From: Pleurodeles waltl
Taxonomy: Eukaryota; Chordata; Amphibia; Caudata; Salamandridae
Direction: 5' to 3'
DNA: 64,000 nt
NCBI RefSeq assembly: GCF_031143425.1
Contig: NC_090437.1
Location: 848,607,978-848,671,977, forward strand
The notes under the pieces were generated by a model. It was not told where the DNA came from. It did not search any database and saw only the letters and a list, made by a program, of their open reading frames with translations. Of the stretch, positions 57,144 to 64,000 are shown one piece after another. Positions within the stretch are counted from its first letter, which is position 1. Every line of letters begins with the position of its first letter. The translations under genes were made by a program, and so were the position numbers.

Positions 57144-57312
57144 GGGGCAAATTCACAGTTCGACGGACAGGTTACTTCACCACAAACGTGAAAAATAGCC
57201 TATCCGCAGTATTACAAGTGCCATTGGATATAATACCTTTGTAATAGTGCGAAAAGATTATTTGCCACGCTTGTGATGGAGAAGCATGTCCGCCAAACTC
57301 TAAATCAGGCCC
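57144..57312. mobile_element. Palindromic MITE with TTA target duplication
   Basis: The left end is ggggcaaattcacagttcga and the right end ccaaactctaaatcaggccc. TTA flanks both sides (57,141-57,143 and 57,313-57,315). The interior has inverted cggac/gtccg blocks. TTA is the classic PIF/Harbinger-type duplication. Confidence 0.82.
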
Positions 57313-57315
57313 TTA

Positions 57316-58390
57316 GTGGGAAATTATGACAGCCTTTTTTTTTTTTTTACATATTCTTTGATCGTGAATGTCTGTTAAACACACATTTTCTACAACATTT
57401 AACAAATAACATGCTCTTTTAAGGATACAACTAATTTGAACATACAGACATCATTCATAGATCAATGGCATGCACTTAATAACAGGTGCCAGGCTCATCA
57501 AAATGTCCAGCCGGTTTGGCTTCTCTTCTGAACTATTTCGTGGTCGCCCTCATGTTCAGACTGGGCAGGTAGGGACTCTGTGACATTTCAAGAATAGGTT
57601 TATAAAAAAAAAGAATATTATATCATAGAACTGCTTTGAAAACAATCTATGGTTTGTGGTTTGGAACATCACAAAGAATTAGAAATGGTTTGGCTTTCCC
57701 TGTCTGGGATAGGATGGCCAAAAAAAGTCTCAAAGTCTCCCGAACGACAACTATAGATCAAAGTAGGTTTCCATAGTTTACACACACAGAACAGATTTAC
57801 TGTGCGGACCAGAGAGCAGTGCACCGCAGTGAATTATGATGTGTGGAGAGGCAGCAGGAGAGGCATTTTGTATGTATTTTGGCCTCCGGGGGTGGACAAT
57901 TAACCCAACGTTTTTCAGATTAAAAAAAAAAATAACTACTCCCTCATATTTTTTGTCCACAAATAAGCATTTTATCCCTGCAGAGGTGTACCACAAATCA
58001 CCACTGAAAGCTGATTGTATTCAGAAGGCACAATAACTTCTGCCGTCACTCAGGGTGATTGGGCAATGGAGGATGCCAAAGAGTTCTAGCAAAACCCATT
58101 GAAAGACAGAGGATTTGGGCATAGGGAGTGGCTAAAATTTTATTCTCTCAGACTCTTCCACAAGCTAATTCTCCAATGTGTTGCTGAAGAGGGAGAGAGA
58201 GAGAGCAAGAGAGAGAGTGACAAATAGTCTGAAAAGCATTGCAGCTGGCCTTCCTGCTAACCCCTCCTCTTCCTACAACCAAAAAAGGGAGGATCGGGAG
58301 ATGGAGTCTAGCTATTCCAACTTCCTGATCCCACCTTCTTGTTTGGATGGGATAGTTTTTGGGGATGGGCAATTGAAGGTAGGTCAACCT
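57316..58390. other. Unassigned sequence
   Basis: No gene recognised. A short purine-rich gagagagagag run occurs at about 58,190-58,220. Confidence 0.55.
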
Positions 58391-58392
58391 GG

Positions 58393-58475
<83 letters not shown>

Positions 58476-58476
58476 A
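58391..58476. repeat. (GAAA)n microsatellite
   Basis: An uninterrupted gaaagaaagaaa run of about 85 bp ends seven bases before the LTR-like unit. Confidence 0.98.
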
Positions 58477-58482
58477 ATAAGA

Positions 58483-60572
58483 TGTTAGAAATGGGATCTT
58501 TGGCTGGCAGTCAGGTTACCCCCTGTCCATGCAAGAACCCTCACTCTAGTCAGGGTAAGTCACACACAATCCAAATTATCCTGTGCCCACCCTCTGGTAG
58601 CTTGGCACTGAGCAGTCAGGCTTAAGTTAGAAGGCAATGTGTAAAGTATTTGTGCAATAAATCATACAATAACACAATAAAGCACCACAAAAATACACCA
58701 CACAGTGTTTAGAAAAATATATAACATTTCTCTGGATATTTGCAGGTCAAAACGATAAAAGATGTAATAAGAAATTGTAGAGATATCACTGAAAAGTGAT
58801 ATGAAGTGCCTTTAGTCTCAAAAAAGTAAACAAAGTCTCTTTCAAGCACAAAGTACCTGGTTGGAGTGAAAAATCTCCGCAAAGGGCCTCAGAGGAAGAG
58901 ATGTGTGGAAAATGGTGTGTGCGTCGGTTTCGCCCCTTCACACACGGACTTGCGTCGTTATTTTTCACGCGGGGAAGACGTTGCATTGATTTCCGGCACG
59001 CGGACAGGTCTCCTCTGTGGGTCGCGGGGTTGTCAGATGCCCCAGGGTCTGTGCGTGGAATCCTGGGATTGTTGTCCGGCTGCGTGTCGTTCCGGTTGGC
59101 TGTGTGTGGACTTTTCTTCCTCACGGCAGGTGCTGTGTCGATTTCCCCTCTGGAAGTCGGGCGGCGTTGTCCAGGCGGGCCGTGCGTCGAAGTTCCAGTT
59201 GCACCGCAGGCGCTGCGTCGATCATTTCCTCGCGAAGTCGAGCGGTGTCTTTCGGGTCCGGCGTGCGGTGAATATTTCGCCGCACAAGGAGTACAGTTGG
59301 AAGAAAGAAGTATTTTTGGTCCTGAGACTTCAGGGAACAGGAGGCAAGCTCTATCCAAGCCCTTGGGAGCACTTCTGCAGCAAGGCAAGAAGTCAGCAAG
59401 GCAGCAGGGCAACAGCAAGGCAGCAGTCCTCTGTAGAAAGCAGTCAGGTGAGTCCTTTGGCCAGCCAGGCAGTTCTTCTTGGCAGGATGCAGGTTCTGGT
59501 TCAGGTTTCTTCTCCAGCAAGTGTCTGAGGTTGTAGGGCTGAGGCCCTGTTTTATACCCAAATGTGCCTTTGGAGTGGGGGAGACTTCAAAGAGTGGCTT
59601 AGAAGTGCACCAGGTCCCCTTTCAGTTCAATCCTGTCTGCCAGCGTCCCAGTAGGGGGTGTGGCAGTCCTTTGTGTGAGAGCAGGCCCTCCACCCTCCCA
59701 GCCCAGGAAGACCCATTTAAAATGCAGATGTATGCAAGTGAGGCTGTGTACCCTGTGTTTGGGGTGTGTCTGAGTGAATGCACAAGGAGCTGTCAACTAA
59801 ACCCAGCCAGATGTGGATTGTAAGGCACAGAAAGATTTAAGTGCAGAGAAATGCTCACTTTCTAGAAGTAGCATTTCTAAAATAGTAATATTAAATCCAA
59901 CTTCACTAGTCAGCAGGATTTTGTATTACCATTCTGACCATGCTAAATATGACCTTCCTACTCCTTTCAGATCAGCAGCTACCACTTCAACAATGTATGA
60001 GTGCAGCCCCAATGCTAGCCTATGAAGGGAGCAGGCCTCACAGTAGTGTAAAAACGAATTTAGGAGTTGTACACTACCAGGACATGTAAACTAAACAGGT
60101 CCATGTCCTTCCTTTTACCCACACAGCACCCTGCTCTACGGGTTACCTAGGGCACACATCAGGGGTGACTTATATGTAGAAAAAGGGGAGTTTTAGGCTT
60201 GGCAAGTACTTTTAAATGCCAAGCCAAAGTGACAGTGAAACTGCACACACAGGCCTTGCAATGGCAGGCCTGAGACGAGGTAAAGGGGCTACTAAAGTGG
60301 GTGGCACTACCAGTGCTGCAGGCCCACTAGTAGCATTTAATTTACAGGCCCTGGGCACATATAGTGCACTCTACTAGGGTCTTACAAGTAAATCAAATAG
60401 CCAATCATGGATAAACCAATCAACAGTACAATTTACACAGAGAGCATATGCACTTTAGCAGTGGTTAAGTGCCCAGAGTTCAAAAGCCAACCAACAACAA
60501 CAGGTCAGGAAAAATAGGAGGAAGGAGACAAAAAGTTTGGGGATGACCCTGTAAAAAGGGCCAGGTCCAACA
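58483..60572 (-). repeat. Long LTR-like unit, minus orientation (TG...CA)
   Basis: On the plus strand it starts tgttagaaatgggatctttg and ends gggccaggtccaaca. It is a full-length inverted relative of 53,130-55,352. Flanks are taaga and gaaga, a 5-bp duplication matching at four positions. The middle (about 58,900-59,300) is CpG-rich with repeated gcgtcga-type words. Long overlapping frames on both strands (58,786-59,520 minus; 58,866-59,528 plus) reflect this composition and carry no domain. Confidence 0.78.
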
Positions 60573-61194
60573 GAAGACTTCTCCAGTTTCACACACAGAA
60601 GGCAGTCCATGAATTGCTCACTATATATAGGCATCCTCCTTAAATGTGTTTGGTATGTATCTAATATACACATGGTTGTCAAGGTTCTACCTACTGAGTG
60701 GTTCAATGTCTGTTTAAGAGGACAGATGACAATGCAAATCTTTGCAGGGCTTGACAGGAGATGTTCTCAGAAAGGTAAGATGCTAGTTTTTAAATTTTAA
60801 GTCTGAGACAACAGGAAGGGAATGGCTCAGTCAGAGCTCCAGTGGTTACCTGTAGGTAGTTACGAATTACCATGTGAACTTCTATATTGGAAGTCAATAA
60901 GAGGTCAAGGGGAATCAAAGTATAAATTTGGTCCAGGTAATAGAACATCTTTGCCCTAATATTGTTTATGGTAATTTAAATTGGTCTGTTAAATATAGTC
61001 AGTGAGTTGTACATTCACTGATGTATTCACCATCACAGCCATTACAGAGAGGCTGGGGATCGGCCCAAAGTTAGTCATTGGCTTAATGTCGGCTTTACAT
61101 GTCCTGACTTGAAGATGAGTTCTGATGGACTTCCCCAAGGATGAGAGAGGTGGTAATGGACTGTGTGAGGAGAAAGGTAGGACTGCCTGACATA
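60573..61194. other. Unassigned sequence
   Basis: No gene, repeat or element end recognised. Confidence 0.5.
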
Positions 61195-61374
61195 GGGGGT
61201 TATTACAACTTTGGAGGAGGTGTTAATCCGTCCCAAAAGTGACGGTAAAGTGACAGATATACCACCAGCCGTATTACGAGTCCATTACATCCTATGGAAC
61301 TCGTAATACTGCTGGTGGTATATCCGTCACATTTGGGACGGATTCACATCTCCTACAAAGTTGTCATAACCCCC
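61195..61374. mobile_element. Palindromic MITE, second copy of the 18,355 family
   Basis: It runs from gggggttattacaactttgg to its inverse ending ttgtcataaccccc. It shares gttaatccgtcccaaa, gtattacgagtccatta and ggaactcgtaata with 18,355-18,525. A small internal duplication (gtgacggtaaagtgacag) is unique to this copy. Flanking triplets are ATA and ATG. Confidence 0.88.
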
Positions 61375-64000
61375 ATGATTTGATTACATTGAGATTTAGA
61401 TTTTTGGGATCTGTCAGTACAGCCATTGGCTTGATTAGGTTTATTAACGTGGTTACTGTTGATTTCAGGATCAAGGTGAAATTGCACAAGGTAATAGTAG
61501 GGCAGGGAACTTCCCCCAGGCTGAGGCACATGGTTTGAGATAAAGTTGGGCTAGTGCTTGTGCATTCCTTTTGGAATAAGGTCATGAGTTAACTGAAACT
61601 TTGTGAAGACCAAACCCACTTGGGAATTTACAGAATGGCAATTGCCAGCTCATGGTGACTCCTAATTATCTTATAGACCGCAGCCTACATGTCCTCAGCT
61701 TTTAAGGAGGAGAATGTCATCATGCTGGTAGCTCTAAAGGTAGAGGAGTCCATTTTTGCCTGAGGCAGGTTTCAGTGAATCTAAAGAATGGAGGGACATA
61801 GTCTGTGACACTGTTGTACATGTTGCAGTCACTCTTTAATATTAGTGTACCACTGATAACATTCCCTTTGAGGGCAAACATCAAGGGAATGAATTGAGAT
61901 GTGACAATGTATTCTGTGGGTTTGGTAACATTCAGTTTGGTGAGTCACGGTTTGGCAGTGGTTCCTCTTTAAGGCTGGTCAGTAAATGGGGAAATAGGGT
62001 TTCTACATTAATGTCTGCCTGCCTCTATGAAAAGAAATGAATGTGGTCATGCTCACTCCAGGGAAGGTTGCACAGGAAATGTTGCTTTATTGACTGCAAA
62101 GGACCTTTATCATTGTGTTCTTTTTTAACTTTTTTCATTTCCCCCATATTGTTTTGCAGCTGATGTTTTTTAAAGACTACAAAGTTGGCATACATTTGAG
62201 TTCTACTTTGTCAATGCGGTTTGTGTTGAGGTCTATATTTAAACACAACTACCATAAACATTTTTCATTCTGATCATCATACATATGTGTATGTGTTTTC
62301 CATGTGCAATTGTACATGAAGCATGAGGGGCACTCAACGCCTCATTCTTTTTATATATTTATGTGGGTGCATCATTAATAGAGGAACAATGGGTACTATT
62401 TACTTTATACACAAAACTGACATGACAAATATCTTGTTCACAATGGGCCCTTTATATGCATGATTGAGAGTATATTTGGAGTACTAGTGAAAGCCTATTC
62501 ACAGTTAAGAAAGGAATAACAATGATATACATACAAGGATGTTCTGAGATTCAGATAGATGTTTGAGTAAATTGTGTCATAGGAAGGTGAGTCAACGTGA
62601 ATTTTCAAGAACTACAATTTGTGCTACATTGGTGGTCTACACCATCAAGAACAGTGGCTCTCTACTTGTCTTTGTAAGACAGGACTAGGGTTTTTCAAAA
62701 AGGGTCAGCCTCTTCACATGATGTATAGATGGGACATGGATCCATCCAGGGAAGTATTCTTGGACCAGATGATCTGACATGTGATGTATGCCTACAGCTC
62801 GTACATGCAATCTTTCAGCTCACATTTATAAAAAGCTATAGGACATCAGTTTGCAATTTTTTATTCTCTTCACTCATCATCAGGTGTTTGCATTGCAATT
62901 CCATTGTACTACATAAGATGTAATTTTACTCTTGATTTATGTTGCCAACTCTGGCTCTTAATGAGTGTATGCTGCTGAAGGACTGATGCAAAGACAACTG
63001 GTCACATGTCACTGTCTCCTTTTGTTTGTAAAATGTAGCCTACGCTCAAACAGATATACCTTGGTGACATCCACTACTCATAGGTGGTGAGGTGCCCTGG
63101 ATGAAACAGGGGATTGAGGTGGTGGGGAGATAAAGAGGGTGAAGGTGAGGAAAACAGACCACTTGTGATGGTCAGATATGTAGAAAACAGAATGCGATAG
63201 AATGGCATTCAAAGGAAGCAGGAGAGAAATCTGGTGTCATTTAGCATTATCAGGTGAGGTCCTATGTAGTTTGGATGCAGATCTGTGTCATGCGTTTTGG
63301 TATCTGTGCATTAACCATCTGAAAGAGATTCACAGAGGAAGTGTGAATAATGTCCCTGTACTGGAGGCCTTAGCTTTTAGAACCAGCAGATGGCTAGACC
63401 CTCACTTGAGGCCTGAGAATGGGCCACAATCGACTCCTCTTGGCTTGTATGGCTTAAATTGATTATTTCTTGAATTGAAACTGGATTCTCCACTCAATTA
63501 GTGAAGTGACCCCCAATTGTGGATGGTGTAAAGGAGCAGAAAAGTTGGGCCAAAGGTACAGTGAAATAGTTGCAGCTACATGTAAATATGGTGTAAACCT
63601 TTTTTAATCACATGGGTTAGTGGCCAACACATGTGAAATAGCTGGGGAACTGTTTCCACATAGGATCATGGTGTAAATAGATTCCACCTCTATCTGTGCT
63701 AACTAATGCCTTTTGATCATACAACACCACCTGAGGTGACCACAGTCACAGAATCACCTTTTTTGCCTCCAGTGGTTCTTGCATGTTTCCAGGATCAGAG
63801 AGCTGATAGACAGATGGCTTTATCCATAAATAGTCTGCCAAGATGATTCTTGTATTAATGTCTTAAAACAGTTGTCACTGTTACTATATCTTTCTTTTCA
63901 ATCAGCACAGTGACTTTCAAGGCACAGCTTACCAAGTCTTGATAACACATCCCATAGGAGGGGGGCTGCAATGTCCCAGGGACAGGCCTTGGGTGCACAT
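61375..64000. other. Unassigned, no gene recognised
   Basis: Short frames such as 63,202-63,462 (plus, 86 codons) match no family I know and have no repeat or splice context to support them. The region may be unique intergenic or intronic DNA. Confidence 0.5.

Noticed and set aside
58786..59536. Overlapping long frames on both strands (244, 220 and 211 codons)
   Set aside because: They lie within the CpG-rich part of the LTR-like unit, overlap on opposite strands, and show no domain; stop scarcity follows base composition.
63202..63462. 86-codon plus frame with gene-like composition
   Set aside because: No recognised domain, no repeat of it elsewhere, no convincing splice or promoter context.

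Overview
This window looks like intergenic DNA from a very large, repeat-bloated vertebrate genome, most likely a urodele amphibian. Several repeat families (fold-back elements starting ggccctcatta, a TG...CA repeat of about 2.2 kb starting tgttag, and the gggccatatttatac element) match what I remember of Pleurodeles-type newt genomes. The species is inferred from memory, not demonstrated. I find no intact host gene. Nearly all recognisable coding sequence is decayed transposon protein, and most of the longer open frames are low-complexity or repeat artefacts.

Layout. 1-4.0 kb: a 322-bp satellite (four units), followed by an inverted relative of its unit beside a diverged LTR-like fragment, and a second LTR-like fragment on the other strand. 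4.1-10.1 kb: a decayed L1-clade LINE on the minus strand (ORF2, then ORF1), split by a 1.16-kb fold-back element. 10.5-13.1 kb: another long LTR-like repeat on the minus strand. 13.5-16.7 kb: microsatellites, a 250-bp fold-back and a giant imperfect palindrome centred on a (TA)n tract. 17.5-20.2 kb: minisatellites. 21.2-29.2 kb: a small non-autonomous DNA element (TSD AAG at both far ends), split by an L1 on the plus strand that is itself split by a GC-rich fold-back. 29.3-36.2 kb: a decayed Helitron on the minus strand with Rep (HUH), PIF1-like helicase and, unexpectedly, a ubiquitin-specific-protease-like domain after the helicase. Three later insertions interrupt it. 37-42.5 kb: small elements, a frameshifted SGNH-hydrolase-like fragment and a 32-bp minisatellite. 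43.6-52.3 kb: an 8.63-kb PIF/Harbinger transposon with terminal inverted repeats and a TAT target duplication. It carries a HARBI1-type DD35E transposase (broken by a tRNA-type SINE) and, on the other strand, two separate Myb/SANT-like genes. 53.1-60.6 kb: two copies of the same TG...CA long LTR-like unit in opposite orientation. 60.6-64 kb: one palindromic MITE and otherwise nothing I recognise.

How the parts relate. The first ~20 bp of the Harbinger ends match the ends of four fold-back elements elsewhere in the window, and all have 3-bp flanking duplications or near-duplications. The Harbinger is therefore a plausible autonomous relative of those non-autonomous elements. The nesting gives a relative chronology: MITE before L1 before GC-rich fold-back; Helitron before fold-backs; Harbinger before SINE. 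The two most interesting items are the Helitron helicase-USP arrangement and the Harbinger with two Myb/SANT genes.
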